Below, one piece after another: positions 9,014 to 18,933 of a DNA stretch of 64,000 nt. The DNA is from Flavobacteriales bacterium. Its GTDB lineage: Bacteria; Bacteroidota; Bacteroidia; Flavobacteriales_F; PHOS-HE28. The position numbers were made by a program, and so were the translations under genes. Below the pieces are notes generated by a model. It worked only from the letters and a program-made list of their open reading frames with translations. It was not told the origin of the DNA and searched no databases. The first letter of the stretch is position 1; every line of letters starts with the position of its first letter. The DNA lies in contig JAGFIV010000085.1 in NCBI GenBank assembly GCA_024103275.1, forward strand, positions 1 to 64,000, written 5' to 3'.

Positions 9014-10264
9014 ATGCCCATGGACCGCGCCATCGATCCCCGGCCCACCCGCCGAAAGCGCCTCCTCACCCTCGGTATTGGCGGTGTTGCAGTGCTTTTG
9101 GCAGGAGGGGTTTGGGCGGGGTCGCTCTCCACCAAACGGACCCGTGTGGAAGCGGCCAAACTCACCATTTCACCGGTGGAGAAGGGCCAATTCAAGGAAT
9201 TCATCCCCGTGACCGGAACCGTTCAGCCCATCCAGACCGTCTTCCTGGATGCACTTCAGGGCGGCACGGTGAAGAAGCGCTTCGTGGAGGACGGCCACAT
9301 GGTGCAGGCCGGTCAGCCCATCATCGAACTGGATGACCCCGTTCTGCGCATGGACGCCATCAACCGCGAAGCGCAGTTGCTGGACCAGCAGAACAACCTG
9401 CGCAACACGCGCCTGGCCATGGACCAGCAGACCACGCGCCTGCAGGACGAACTGCTCAACCTGGACAAGGAGCTGAAGCGGTTGGAACGCGACGGCCGGA
9501 TCGATGAACAATTGGTGCGGGACTCCTTGCTGGCCCGGAACACCTTCCTCAACAACGCGGAGAACCTGGCGTACATGCGGGAGAAGCGCAAGCTGCTGGC
9601 CTCGAACGTGCGGCGCGATTCGCTCTTCCGCCTCAGCCAGCTCGGTTCCATCACCAACAATCTGTCCTTGATCGACCAGAACCTCGCCTTCCTCCGGGAG
9701 AACCTTCAGGACCTGGTGGTCAAGGCGCCGATCGACGGCCAGCTGAGCGGGCTGAACGCCGAACTGGGCCAGACCAAGCAACGCGGGGAGCGCATCGCGC
9801 AGATCGATGTGCTGGACGGCTTCAAGGTGCGTGCCCGCATTCCGGAGCACTACGTGAACCGGATCTCCATCGGCCTGCGGGGCGGTTTCACCCACGGCGG
9901 CCGCGAAGTGGCGATCGAGGTGTTCAAGATCTATCCTGAAGTGAGCAATGGTGAGTTCGACGTGGACCTACGCTTCGTGGCCGATGTGCCGGAGGTGCGC
10001 CGGGGCCAGACCTTCCAAGTGCGCCTGCAGCTCGGTGAGCCCCAAGAAGCCGTGATGCTGGCGCGCGGGCCCTTCTTCCAGGATACGGGCGGCCTGTGGG
10101 TGTACGTGGTGGATGCGGGCGGGACCGCCACCCGGCGAAACGTGAAGCTGGGCCGCCAGAACCCGGACATGTACGAGGTGCTGGAGGGCCTGGAACCCGG
10201 TGAACGCGTGATCACCAGCCGCTATAGTGCCTTCAACGATGCCGATGAGCTCGTGATCGAATGA
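9014..10264 (+). CDS. ABC/RND-type efflux periplasmic adaptor (HlyD/membrane-fusion family)
   Basis: 416 residues; a second in-frame ATG lies at 9020. An N-terminal membrane anchor (LLTLGIGGVAVLLAGGVWAG) is followed by a lipoyl/barrel segment (PVTGTVQPIQTVFLD, GGTVKKRFVEDGHMVQAGQ). A long alpha-helical hairpin spans about residues 115-235, rich in Gln, Asn and Leu. The lipoyl half then closes (LVVKAPIDGQLSGL), followed by beta-barrel and membrane-proximal domains (LEGLEPGERVITS). In known systems this protein bridges an inner-membrane ABC complex to an outer-membrane channel. It heads a four-gene plus-strand module with an ATPase and two permeases. No TolC-like gene is seen in the window. The substrate is unknown. 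Confidence 0.9.
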   Translation: MPMDRAIDPRPTRRKRLLTLGIGGVAVLLAGGVWAGSLSTKRTRVEAAKLTISPVEKGQFKEFIPVTGTVQPIQTVFLDALQGGTVKKRFVEDGHMVQAGQPIIELDDPVLRMDAINREAQLLDQQNNLRNTRLAMDQQTTRLQDELLNLDKELKRLERDGRIDEQLVRDSLLARNTFLNNAENLAYMREKRKLLASNVRRDSLFRLSQLGSITNNLSLIDQNLAFLRENLQDLVVKAPIDGQLSGLNAELGQTKQRGERIAQIDVLDGFKVRARIPEHYVNRISIGLRGGFTHGGREVAIEVFKIYPEVSNGEFDVDLRFVADVPEVRRGQTFQVRLQLGEPQEAVMLARGPFFQDTGGLWVYVVDAGGTATRRNVKLGRQNPDMYEVLEGLEPGERVITSRYSAFNDADELVIE

Positions 10265-10355
10265 ACCCTTCCCACCCGCGCACGCCACGTGTTATGCACT
10301 GTGTATCGCGGGTGCGGTCAACAAACGACACGCAACACTCAATCTCCCCTCTCAC

Positions 10356-11051
10356 ATGAGCCTCCTGAGAACCCAGCAACTATCCAAGGTTTACCGCACC
10401 GACACCGTGGAGACCACCGCCCTCAACGCCGTGGACATCGAAGTGGCTCCTGGTGAATTCGTGGCCATCATGGGGCCCAGCGGTTGCGGGAAGTCCACCC
10501 TGCTGAACATCCTGGGCCTGCTGGATGCCCCGAGCAGCGGCCAGTACCTGGTGAACGGAGAGGATGTGAGCGGCTACAGCGAACGCAAGCGCGCCGAACT
10601 GCGCAAGAACACCATCGGTTTCGTGTTCCAGAGCTTCAACCTGATCGATGAACTGACCGTGGCCGAGAACATCGAGCTGCCGCTGATCTACACGTCCATG
10701 GGCAAAGGCGAACGCATTCAACGTGTGCAAGAGGCCATGAAACGCATGAACATCGCGCATCGGGCCAAGCACTTCCCGCAACAGCTCAGCGGCGGCCAGC
10801 AGCAGCGTGTGGCCATCGCACGGGCTGTTGTGAACAGTCCGGACCTCATCCTGGCGGACGAGCCCACCGGCAACCTGGACAGCACCATGGGCGAGGAGGT
10901 GATGGGCCTGCTTTCCGACCTCAACAAGGCCGGGACCACCATCATCATCGTGACCCACAGCCTGCGCGACGCGGGCTACGCACGCCGCACCATCAACCTG
11001 CTCGACGGAAAGGTGATCGCTGCCGGGGTTGCCGCCGGTGAACGACTTTAA
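10356..11051 (+). CDS. ABC transporter ATP-binding protein, MacB/LolD type
   Basis: 231 residues with a complete nucleotide-binding domain: Walker A GPSGCGKST (residues 40-48), Q-loop in FVFQSFNLIDELTV, signature LSGGQQQR, Walker B ILADEPTGNLDS and the switch histidine in IIVTHS. Length and motifs fit the MacB/LolD/FtsE branch that partners with FtsX-like permeases for mechanotransmission rather than classical import. It lies between the adaptor gene and two large permease genes, 11 nt before the first. Presumably energises both permeases as a heterodimeric complex. Confidence 0.93.
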   Translation: MSLLRTQQLSKVYRTDTVETTALNAVDIEVAPGEFVAIMGPSGCGKSTLLNILGLLDAPSSGQYLVNGEDVSGYSERKRAELRKNTIGFVFQSFNLIDELTVAENIELPLIYTSMGKGERIQRVQEAMKRMNIAHRAKHFPQQLSGGQQQRVAIARAVVNSPDLILADEPTGNLDSTMGEEVMGLLSDLNKAGTTIIIVTHSLRDAGYARRTINLLDGKVIAAGVAAGERL

Positions 11052-11062
11052 CCGATGGTGCC

Positions 11063-13498
11063 ATGTGGAAGAACTACCTCCTCATCGCCTGGCGCAGCCT
11101 GAAGCGCGACAAGCTCTTCGCGGCGCTGAACATCCTGGGCCTGGCCATCGGGATCACGGCCTGCATGCTCATCTACATCTACGTGCAGGACGAGCTGAGC
11201 TTCGATGCCCACCACCGCAAGGCCGACCGCATCTACCGCATCCAGGCCCACTACCAGTTCGGCGACACCAAGGACGACTTCGGCATCACGCCCTTCCCGA
11301 TCATGGAGGCCCTGCTGAAGGAGTATCCGGACATCGAGGCGGGTGTATCGCTCTTCCAACTGGGTCAGACCACGCTGGAGTACAACGGCCACAAGTACGT
11401 TGCGCAGGACGGCTACAACGCCGACACCAGCACCTTCCGCACCTTCGACTTCACCTTCACGCACGGCGGACCCGATGCGCTCGACGAGCCGGACAACATC
11501 GTGATCATGCAGGACATGGCCACGCGCATGTTCGGCGCGGAGGACCCCATCGGCAAGCTCGTCACCCGCAATGGTCGCACGCTGAAGGTGGCCGGTGTGA
11601 TCGATGGCAAAGCGGAGAACACGCACATCCCCATGGGCGTCTTCATGAGCCGGCTGGGCCTACCGCCGCAGGCCAAAGCGCAGCTCGACCAGTCGTGGGG
11701 CAACAACAGCTGCTTCAACTACCTGGTGCTGGCGCCGGGTGTGGATGAGCACGCCTTCCAAGGCAAGATGGACGCCTTCGTCACCAAGTACATCATCCCG
11801 CAATGGGGCGGCGACCAGTTCCAGGGCAGCATCCGCTTCAACTTGGAGCCGCTGCGCGCGGTGCACTTCAACAACGACCTTATCTACGACACGCAGAAGA
11901 AGGGCAACAAGGCCTATGTGACGCTCTTCGCCCTGGTGGCCGTGCTGGTGCTGGCCATCGCCTGCATCAACTACATCAACATGAGCACGGCCGATGCCAC
12001 GCGCCGCGCGAAGGAGGTGGCCCTGCGCAAGGTGAGCGGGGCACAGCGCGGGCAGCTCGTGGCGCAGTTCATCGGCGGCAGCGTGATGATCGCGGTGATC
12101 GGCATCGGGGTGGCGCTGGCCCTGCTGTGGCTGGCGCTGCCCGCGTTCAACAGCCTCACCGGCAAGGAGATCGGCATGGACCATCTGTTGCACGGAAGCT
12201 TCCTGGTGGTGGTGCTGGTCATCATCCTCGCCATCGGCGTGGTGGCCGGCAGCTATCCGGCTTTCTTCCTCTCCCGCTTCCCGCCCCAATTGCTGCTGAA
12301 GGAAGGGGTGGCCAGCGGTGCGGGGAAGCAGCGAGTGCGGAAGGTGCTCATGGGCGCGCAGTTCGCCATCGCGCTCTTCATGGTGGTGGGTACGCTCGCG
12401 GTGTTCGCACAACTGCACTGGTTGCGCACCACGGACATGGGCTTTCGGCAGGAGAACCTGTTGAGCATCACCATGCCGCTGCCGCCCGGTCCGGATACGC
12501 TGGCGTGGGACAAGCTGCGGACCGTGAAGGATGAGCTGATGCGGCAGAGCTTCGTCACCGGCGCGGCCTTCACGCAGAACCTGCCCGGCCAGGGCAGTGG
12601 CCGCTGGGTGCTGAAGGTGAACACGCCCGAGGGGCGCATCGACAAGCCCATGCCCACCATGAGCACCGATGCGGACTTCCCGGCATTGCTCGGCGTGGAA
12701 CTGGCGGCGGGGCGCTACTTCGACCCCGCCATTCCCAGCGACCGTGTGAACGCCGTGATGGTGAACGAGAGCGCGGTGAAGGCCTTCGGATGGAAGGATG
12801 CGTTGAGCGAGAAGATCCTCATCCCCGGCGATGCCCAGGCCAGTCCGCCGCAACCCGACCAGGAGCTCACCGTGATCGGTGTGCTCAAGGACTTCCACTA
12901 CACCAGCTTGCACACGCCCATCGAGCCCCTGGTGATGTTCCAGAGCAGCCAGCGTTATGGTGCGCAGAACCTGGTATTGCGGCTGGAACCCGGTGATTTC
13001 GCCACCCAGTTGGCCGCATTGCAGGGCGAATGGAAGAAGCTCTTCCCCAACGCGGAATGGGACGCCACCTTCCTTACGGACAGTATCGCGCAACTGTACC
13101 AGGCCGAGGACAAGCTCTACCGCGTGTTCACCGCCTTCGCCGTGCTCACCATCGTGCTCACGGTGATGGGACTCTACGGGCTGGCGTTCTTCACCACCAA
13201 GCAACGCACGCGCGAGATCGGCATCCGCCGCGTGATGGGTGCCCCGCTGTTCGACATCGTGCGGCGGCTCAACAAGGAATTCGTGATGCTGCTGGGCCTG
13301 GCGCTGCTGCTGGCCTTCCCGCTGGCCTGGTACGCCATCGGCCGTTGGTTGGAGACCTTCGCCTACCACACCAACATCTCGCCCCTGCTCTACGCCGCGG
13401 CCCTGCTCATCACACTGCTCGTTACCGTGTTCACGGTATCCGTGCAGGCGTACCGGGCGGCGGTGGCCGATCCGGTGAAGGCGTTGCGATACGAGTGA
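11063..13498 (+). CDS. ABC transporter permease with MacB periplasmic and duplicated FtsX domains (1)
   Basis: 811 residues. An N-terminal transmembrane helix (LNILGLAIGITACMLIYIYV) is followed by a large MacB-type periplasmic domain. Then come a three-helix FtsX unit (about 285-430, containing ATRRAKEVALRKVSGAQRGQ), a further helix and second periplasmic domain, and a final FtsX unit with TREIGIRRVMGAP. The conserved (E)(V/I)(A/G)(L/I)RKV-(S/M)GA motifs are the coupling helices to the ATPase. The size (about 800 residues) is the Bacteroidota-type permease, about twice E. coli FtsX. It ends 4 nt before a second, related permease gene, so the two likely form a heterodimer. Confidence 0.9.
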   Translation: MWKNYLLIAWRSLKRDKLFAALNILGLAIGITACMLIYIYVQDELSFDAHHRKADRIYRIQAHYQFGDTKDDFGITPFPIMEALLKEYPDIEAGVSLFQLGQTTLEYNGHKYVAQDGYNADTSTFRTFDFTFTHGGPDALDEPDNIVIMQDMATRMFGAEDPIGKLVTRNGRTLKVAGVIDGKAENTHIPMGVFMSRLGLPPQAKAQLDQSWGNNSCFNYLVLAPGVDEHAFQGKMDAFVTKYIIPQWGGDQFQGSIRFNLEPLRAVHFNNDLIYDTQKKGNKAYVTLFALVAVLVLAIACINYINMSTADATRRAKEVALRKVSGAQRGQLVAQFIGGSVMIAVIGIGVALALLWLALPAFNSLTGKEIGMDHLLHGSFLVVVLVIILAIGVVAGSYPAFFLSRFPPQLLLKEGVASGAGKQRVRKVLMGAQFAIALFMVVGTLAVFAQLHWLRTTDMGFRQENLLSITMPLPPGPDTLAWDKLRTVKDELMRQSFVTGAAFTQNLPGQGSGRWVLKVNTPEGRIDKPMPTMSTDADFPALLGVELAAGRYFDPAIPSDRVNAVMVNESAVKAFGWKDALSEKILIPGDAQASPPQPDQELTVIGVLKDFHYTSLHTPIEPLVMFQSSQRYGAQNLVLRLEPGDFATQLAALQGEWKKLFPNAEWDATFLTDSIAQLYQAEDKLYRVFTAFAVLTIVLTVMGLYGLAFFTTKQRTREIGIRRVMGAPLFDIVRRLNKEFVMLLGLALLLAFPLAWYAIGRWLETFAYHTNISPLLYAAALLITLLVTVFTVSVQAYRAAVADPVKALRYE

Positions 13499-13502
13499 AG
13501 CC

Positions 13503-15911
13503 ATGCTGAAGAACCTCCTCCTCACCGGCTTCCGCAACCTCTGGAAGCAGAAGCTCTACACCCTCATCAACCTACTGGGCCTGGCCACGGGCATCGCCTG
13601 CTTCGTGCTCATCGGCCTCTACGTGCGGTACCAGCGCAGCTTCGACCGCTTCGTGCCGCATACCGAACGCGTGTACCGCGTGGTGGGCGAGATCGAGATG
13701 GAGGGCCAGGGCGAGCACAGCAGCAGCATGGTCTTCGGCCTCGGCCCCACGCTGTACCATGACCATCCCGAACTGATCGAGCGCTACTGCCGCTGGTTCG
13801 ACTTCCAGGATCCGCAGCACACCCTGAAGGTGGGCGACAGCCTCAGCACCGACCGCATGTTCACCGAGAGCGGCCTCTACCTGGTGGACAGTACGGTGTT
13901 CGACCTCTTCGACTATCCGTTGATCCAGGGTGATCCAAAGACCGCGCTGGCCAAGCCGGGCAGCATCGTGCTCTCGCAGGAGCTGGCGAAGAAGTACTTC
14001 GGCGATGCCGACCCCATGGGCCAGTTGATGAAGTGGGACAACGCCATGGACGTGCAGGTCACGGGCATCCTGGGCGAGATCCCGCGCAACTCGCACATCC
14101 GGTTCGAGGGGCTGGTGAGCATTGGCACCATCCTGCAATTCTGGAAGAACATCGAACGCAACAACTGGGTGTGGAACCCCTGTTGGACCTACGTGCGGCT
14201 GAAGGAAGGCGTCACAAAGGCCGAGGTGGACCGCATCTTCCCGGACTTCATCCACAAATACTACCCCGACTTCCTCAAGGACCAGATCGGGCACGAGTTG
14301 CAGCCGCTCGCCGACATCCACCTCACCAGCAAGCTCGATTTCGAGATGCGGCAGAACGGCGACAAGGGCAGCGTGAACATCCTCTGGGCCATCGGCTTCT
14401 TCATCCTGGTGCTGGCCGCGGTGAACTTCATGAACCTGGCCACGGCGCGCAGTGCATACCGGGCGCGCGAGGTGGGTGTGCGCAAGGCGGCAGGCGCGGC
14501 GCGCGGTCAGCTGATCGCGCAGTTCCTGTTGGAAAGCGTGCTGATGAGCCTGCTCGCGGCAGTGATCGCGCTGCTGCTGATCAAGTTGCTGATGCCCGCC
14601 TTCAACACGCTGGCGGGAGAAACGATCCCGTTGCCCGCGCTGCTGGTGCCCGGCGTGCTCGCCATCGCCGCGATTGTCGGCCTGCTCAGCGGGATCTATC
14701 CGGCATTCTTCCTCTCCTCCTTCCAGCCCGCCACGGTGCTGAAGGGCAACAGCGGCGGTACATCGCGCGGCCAGGCACTGCGGAAGGCCCTGGTGGTGGT
14801 GCAGTTCGCCATCGCGCTGGTGCTCATCATCGGCACCGTGTTCGTGAAGAAACAGCACGACCACCTGCGCAGCGTGGAACTCGGCTTCAACAAGGAACAA
14901 GTGATCCTGATCCCCGTGCGTGCGCCCATGGCCAATGTGTACTTGGCGGTCTATCCCGAACTGAAGAAGATCAGCGGCGTGAAGGCCGTGAGCTGGAGCA
15001 ACGACATCCTCGGCAAGAAACACAACACCCACGAGTTCAATTGGGGCGACATGGAACAGGGCAAGTGGACCTACCTGCCCGCGCTGTACGTGAACCCCGA
15101 TTTCCAGGAGGCCATGGACATCCAGCTCACCGCCGGGCGCTGGTTCAGCCGCGACTTCCCCGGCGATGACTCCTTGAGCGTGGTGATCAATGAGACCTTC
15201 GCGAAGCAGTTGCATCCCGATGATCCCGCCAAGGCCATCGGTGAACGGATGGACACCCCGCACGGGGAAGAGCGCGTGATCGGCGTGGCCCGGGACTTCG
15301 CGTTCGACCCGCTCTTCAAGGCGGTGCAACCCTTCGTGTTCGACATGTGCGGGCAACACGACATCACGCAATGGCTGCGCTACATCTACATCCGCACCGA
15401 CGCCGGCGATCCCACGCCCGTGATCGAGGCCGCGCGCAAGGAGTGGAATGCGCGCACCACCAACTTCCCGTTCGAGTACCAATTCCTCGACGACCAACTG
15501 GATTCACAGTACGAAGCACAGGGGCGCCTGGCGAAGCTCGTGGGCCTCTTCTCCCTGCTCGCGGTGTTCATCGCCTGCCTGGGCCTGTTCGCGCTTGCCT
15601 CCTGGACCGCCGAGAAGCGTACCCGTGAGATCGGCATCCGCAAGGTGATGGGCGCGGATACGCTGCGGATCACCTGGGTGGTCACCCGCGATTTCCTGTT
15701 GCTGGTGCTCGTGGGCGCCGTGGTGGCCATGCCGCTCGCCTGGTTCGGTGTGGGCCGCTGGCTGGAGAACTTCGCCTTCCGCACCACCATCGAGCCGCTG
15801 GTCTTCCTCGGCGCAGGACTGATGGTGCTGTTGATCGCCACCTTCACCGTGAGCTTCCGCGCGATCCGGGCGGCGCAGACGGACCCGGTGAGGGCGTTGA
15901 GGCATGAGTGA
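13503..15911 (+). CDS. ABC transporter permease with MacB periplasmic and duplicated FtsX domains (2)
   Basis: 802 residues, paralogous to the preceding permease. It has an N-terminal helix (LINLLGLATGIACFVLIGLYV), a MacB-like periplasmic domain, an FtsX unit with coupling motif AREVGVRKAAGAARGQ, a second periplasmic part and a C-terminal FtsX unit with TREIGIRKVMGAD and an ending PVRALRHE. It is the last gene of the efflux module. Two distinct permeases for a single ATPase gene imply an asymmetric transporter. Nearby LytS/LytR pairs on both sides are plausible regulators, but nothing in the sequence proves it. Confidence 0.9.
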   Translation: MLKNLLLTGFRNLWKQKLYTLINLLGLATGIACFVLIGLYVRYQRSFDRFVPHTERVYRVVGEIEMEGQGEHSSSMVFGLGPTLYHDHPELIERYCRWFDFQDPQHTLKVGDSLSTDRMFTESGLYLVDSTVFDLFDYPLIQGDPKTALAKPGSIVLSQELAKKYFGDADPMGQLMKWDNAMDVQVTGILGEIPRNSHIRFEGLVSIGTILQFWKNIERNNWVWNPCWTYVRLKEGVTKAEVDRIFPDFIHKYYPDFLKDQIGHELQPLADIHLTSKLDFEMRQNGDKGSVNILWAIGFFILVLAAVNFMNLATARSAYRAREVGVRKAAGAARGQLIAQFLLESVLMSLLAAVIALLLIKLLMPAFNTLAGETIPLPALLVPGVLAIAAIVGLLSGIYPAFFLSSFQPATVLKGNSGGTSRGQALRKALVVVQFAIALVLIIGTVFVKKQHDHLRSVELGFNKEQVILIPVRAPMANVYLAVYPELKKISGVKAVSWSNDILGKKHNTHEFNWGDMEQGKWTYLPALYVNPDFQEAMDIQLTAGRWFSRDFPGDDSLSVVINETFAKQLHPDDPAKAIGERMDTPHGEERVIGVARDFAFDPLFKAVQPFVFDMCGQHDITQWLRYIYIRTDAGDPTPVIEAARKEWNARTTNFPFEYQFLDDQLDSQYEAQGRLAKLVGLFSLLAVFIACLGLFALASWTAEKRTREIGIRKVMGADTLRITWVVTRDFLLLVLVGAVVAMPLAWFGVGRWLENFAFRTTIEPLVFLGAGLMVLLIATFTVSFRAIRAAQTDPVRALRHE

Positions 15912-16211
15912 TGAAGGCCACATGCAAGCAGACGTCGTAGGAATTCGTAGATCTGAACCGTAGATCCGCGAGGATTAGAACCCCTGGAACCACTGGACGT
16001 TCAATGGTGCGAACCCGGTAGTTCCCAGTCCGAATTATCAGGCCCGGCAGGCCAATCGCCGATGAAGGTGACATGGTCTGGAATTGCCTATAGGGACAGA
16101 GTTCGAGGACATGCTTGGAAGCCAATATCCTCAGCCTCGTCCCGGAAAACGGGGTACGTCCCTGAATTGATTCCGTGCAGGGGAAACACATCGGAAGATT
16201 CGAGCCATGGA
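15912..16211. other. Gene-free convergent interval
   Basis: 300 bases between the 3' ends of the ABC permease (plus) and the T9SS type B gene (minus). No credible gene is present. An eight-base direct repeat CGTAGATC occurs at 15946-15953 and 15959-15966. The stretch is visibly less GC-rich than the coding DNA around it. I see no clean intrinsic terminator. Confidence 0.4.
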
Positions 16212-17609
16212 TCAACGGATCACCGTGATATGTCCTTTACCGATCCGTTGGTCTTTGGTTGCACGGTCAGTAGCCACGTAGTGCATGACATAAACACCGG
16301 GCGCGACGTGATCGGCATCCCACGGCAGGCCATCACCGGAGTGGAACACTTCCCGGCCCCAACGGTCGAACACGGAATAGGCGAAGGATGTGGTCCATTG
16401 ATCGAAGGTTGGGATGAACCGGTCATTGATGCCATCGCCGTTGGGGCTGAATGCATTCGGAAGGAAGATCGGGTGGTCGCAGATGTCCTGAACGGTCACG
16501 GATGTGCTGGCGGAACAGAACCCGGTGGCGTGAACAGTGACATCGAAACTCCCCGGATGACTGATGGTCAAGGCCATGCCCGAGCTTCCATCGTTCCATA
16601 GCGCAGTTGCAGTTGGTGGGATGTTCTCCACGTGCAAGGTCATGATCCCTTCCATGCAGAAGTCATGGGTCGTATCGCCGACGATCGTGGGCACCAAGGT
16701 GGGAAGTGGATCCACGCGGATGCTGTCTTCCACCGTGCATCCCGCCAGGATCGCGTGAACGATATAGGTTCCGCCCCCGGCCACTGTGATGGCGGGGCCG
16801 ACTTCCCCTGTGGACCATGCGTAATCAACGCCAGGTTGCGGGTCCGGCACGGCGAGTTGGACCGGTCCGCATGTCGTGATATCCGGCCCGAGCTGGGGCC
16901 GGGGAACATGCTGAACGTTCACATCATCGATGTAGTAATAGCTGTACCAGGTCAACGGATAGTTCGTAGGTACTTGCAGGAAAGCCGTGCCCGGCCCATT
17001 GTTGAAGTTGCCGATCGTGATGTGTGTGTAGGCCGAATCCGCGATGAAACAACCGCCGATGCGCATCCATCCGTTCTTGTTGTCCAACCACGACACACCG
17101 CCATGCCGAACTTGAGGCACCGCTTCAATGGCCTGCTCGTCCGGGCGGTATGGTGCATAGGTGGAGAACAGCAGCCCGATGTCGTTCACAGCATACTTCG
17201 AGACATCGGCAAGGCTGACGAAGAACTCCACTGCATAGGTTTCGCCGGGCACGAGCGGTGAGGCCAGCGCCCGTGTCACGTACTCACGGTCCAGATCGCC
17301 CGGCACTTCGGCCTCGGTGGTGGCATAAAAGGTATAGAACCCGGCATAGCCGCTTCCACTATGGGCCGGCTCGTGGCCGAACTGGTTGCCAGGCACGCTC
17401 AGGCTGAAGGGCACGCCCAGGCAAGCATTCAGGTAATCACTGGTACCATCAGTGGGACGTGACCAGCCCGTGGCCCGGTCGATCTGGCTCACGTAGTCGG
17501 GGCACTGCGTGTAGCTCTCGAAGTCGCCGTTGGGCACCAACTGTTGTGCACGGCCATGGATGGCGGCCAACATCGCCCAGATCAAATACCATGAAGAGCG
17601 CAGGAGCAT
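16212..17609 (-). CDS. Secreted T9SS type B sorting domain protein
   Basis: 465 residues from ATG 17609 with a signal peptide (WYLIWAMLAAIHGRAQ). The N-terminal ~200 residues begin QLVPNGDFESYTQCPDYVSQ and resemble the OmpA-less, jelly-roll 'N-G-x-F-E' modules common in Bacteroidota surface proteins. A middle region has Ig-like 'GPVQLAVPDPQPGVDYAWSTG' blocks. The C-terminal domain has FLPNAFSPNGDGIND, VFDRWGREVF, W-D and GVYVM, the complete type B gliding-motility sorting signal. Expected to be exported by T9SS and retained at the surface. It converges with the ABC operon. The ligand is unknown. Confidence 0.88.
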   Translation of the reverse strand: MLLRSSWYLIWAMLAAIHGRAQQLVPNGDFESYTQCPDYVSQIDRATGWSRPTDGTSDYLNACLGVPFSLSVPGNQFGHEPAHSGSGYAGFYTFYATTEAEVPGDLDREYVTRALASPLVPGETYAVEFFVSLADVSKYAVNDIGLLFSTYAPYRPDEQAIEAVPQVRHGGVSWLDNKNGWMRIGGCFIADSAYTHITIGNFNNGPGTAFLQVPTNYPLTWYSYYYIDDVNVQHVPRPQLGPDITTCGPVQLAVPDPQPGVDYAWSTGEVGPAITVAGGGTYIVHAILAGCTVEDSIRVDPLPTLVPTIVGDTTHDFCMEGIMTLHVENIPPTATALWNDGSSGMALTISHPGSFDVTVHATGFCSASTSVTVQDICDHPIFLPNAFSPNGDGINDRFIPTFDQWTTSFAYSVFDRWGREVFHSGDGLPWDADHVAPGVYVMHYVATDRATKDQRIGKGHITVIR

Positions 17610-17841
17610 GGTGGGTCGCTTGCGGTTAAGACCATGATCGGGCAGCGATCGTTGCCTGGCCGGGATAAGATCAGGGGAACGGTGACATTGCAGCGATGAA
17701 CGGTCCTATGTACGGGGGCTCTTGGGTCGGAACATCATGCTGGGCACCCTGTGCCAGGCAGACCGGTGCCGCGTAATATGAGATCCGGAGTATCGCCTGG
17801 CGCACATGGAACTTGCTGCTGTACGGAATGGGCCTGGTGGA

Positions 17842-18911
17842 CTAACTACCCTTTTCATACGCCCTCGTATCCACGCCCAGTTCCTTCAGGCATTTGATCG
17901 AGTTCGCGCGCACCCCGGCCGGCGGGTCCATGCCCAGGCTTTTCTTGAAGCTCTTGATCGCCTCCGCCTTCTGCCCGGCTTTCAAATAGCCCTCGCCCAG
18001 GCTGTCATGCACATTGGGGTCATCGGGGTGCAGCTTGGCATTCATTTCGAAGACCTTTACCGCTTCCGCAGTTTTACCCTGATTCAACAAGCGGTAGCCA
18101 TAGGTGTTCAGTTGCGGATTGCTGGCACCGTCCAGCATAGTGGCACGCAAGGCCTTCGCTTCGGCCAGCTTGCCCTGTTCCTCCAGCATCTTCACCTTCA
18201 AGGCTTGGTTCTCCAGGTTCGGGCCGCGGGCAATGGACATGTCCACCCAGCGCATGGCCTTTTCCGGCGCGATCCCTTCCTGGTCGCAGTACAGGGCGGC
18301 CTCGTACCAGGCCTCCCAGCCGAAGGCGGTGAGCCCGTGTAGTTGATCGTCCAAGCCCGCGAGCACCACACCGTGTACATCCACACTCAGGTGGATGGGC
18401 ACCTCCAGGTCTGCCCAGCGAAGGGACAAGGTCGCGGAGCTCGCGGTGACGTCGTTGAAGGTGTAGGTGAGCTGTTCGCTTGACGGTGCGGCGTGGGGTG
18501 TCACCTGCACGCGCAGTTGGTCCATGCCCTCCGTATAGAAAAACGAACCCCACGCGGTGTGGTCCTTGCTGAAGATCACGGTCCAAGCTCCCTTGGAAGG
18601 GATCATGTGGAAGCCATAGCTCCCGGCCGGCAGGTCATGTCCCTCCACCTGGATGGCGCTGGTGGTGGTGAAGGTGGTGTTCTCGTTCGCACCCGCCCGC
18701 CACACCTGATCGTAGGGCACCAGGTTTCCCCAGATGACACGTCCGTTCACGCTCGGCCTGGAATAGTTCACGGTGATGTCCGTGATGCCGATCCGCTGCG
18801 TTACCGTGGCCGCTTGGCTTTCGCGGGGCAGGTTGAGCAAGGTGAACTGGGCCTGGACCTCCAGCAGCGGCAGGCACAACAGGGCAGCCAGGAGGAAGGG
18901 GGGGCTTTCAT
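17842..18911 (-). CDS. DUF2911-TPR periplasmic protein, frameshifted in a poly-C tract of the signal peptide
   Basis: The body (open from 18879) encodes a DUF2911 domain (ITDITVNYSRPSVNGRVIWG, PYDQVWRAGANENTTF, PAGSYGFHMIPSKGAWTVIF), a linker, and C-terminal TPR repeats (TAEAVKVFEMNAKLHPDDPN, KAEAIKSFKKSL). The only sensible start is the ATG at 18911 (Met-Lys-Ala-Pro...), 22 nt downstream of a TAATTTCA box. It is out of frame with the body: seven C residues (18898-18904) lie where five or eight would restore a signal peptide ending LLCLPLLEVQAQ. This is either a sequencing/assembly error or slippage-based phase variation. Function is unknown; DUF2911 proteins are exported in Bacteroidota and often carry TPRs. 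Confidence 0.8.
18898..18904. repeat. Homopolymeric tract of seven G (C on the coding strand) that breaks the DUF2911 frame
   Basis: Seven consecutive G on the plus strand sit just after the first two codons of the DUF2911-TPR gene. A length of five or eight would put the start codon in frame with the body. Confidence 0.8.
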
Positions 18912-18933
18912 CGGACAGACATTGTTGGTGCCC

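Noticed and set aside
8746-9204. 152-codon minus-strand frame spanning the folA remnant and adaptor start
   Set aside because: It is in a different frame from the folA homology and antisense to the adaptor gene; no recognisable domain.
11660-13537. 625-codon minus-strand frame opposite the first ABC permease
   Set aside because: His/Gln/Arg-rich shadow typical of GC-rich antisense frames; the plus strand encodes complete MacB/FtsX motifs.
13572-15497. 641-codon minus-strand frame opposite the second ABC permease
   Set aside because: Same reason as above; no homology signature.
15844-16215. 123-codon minus-strand frame in the convergent interval
   Set aside because: Overlaps the ABC permease end and lacks coding composition.
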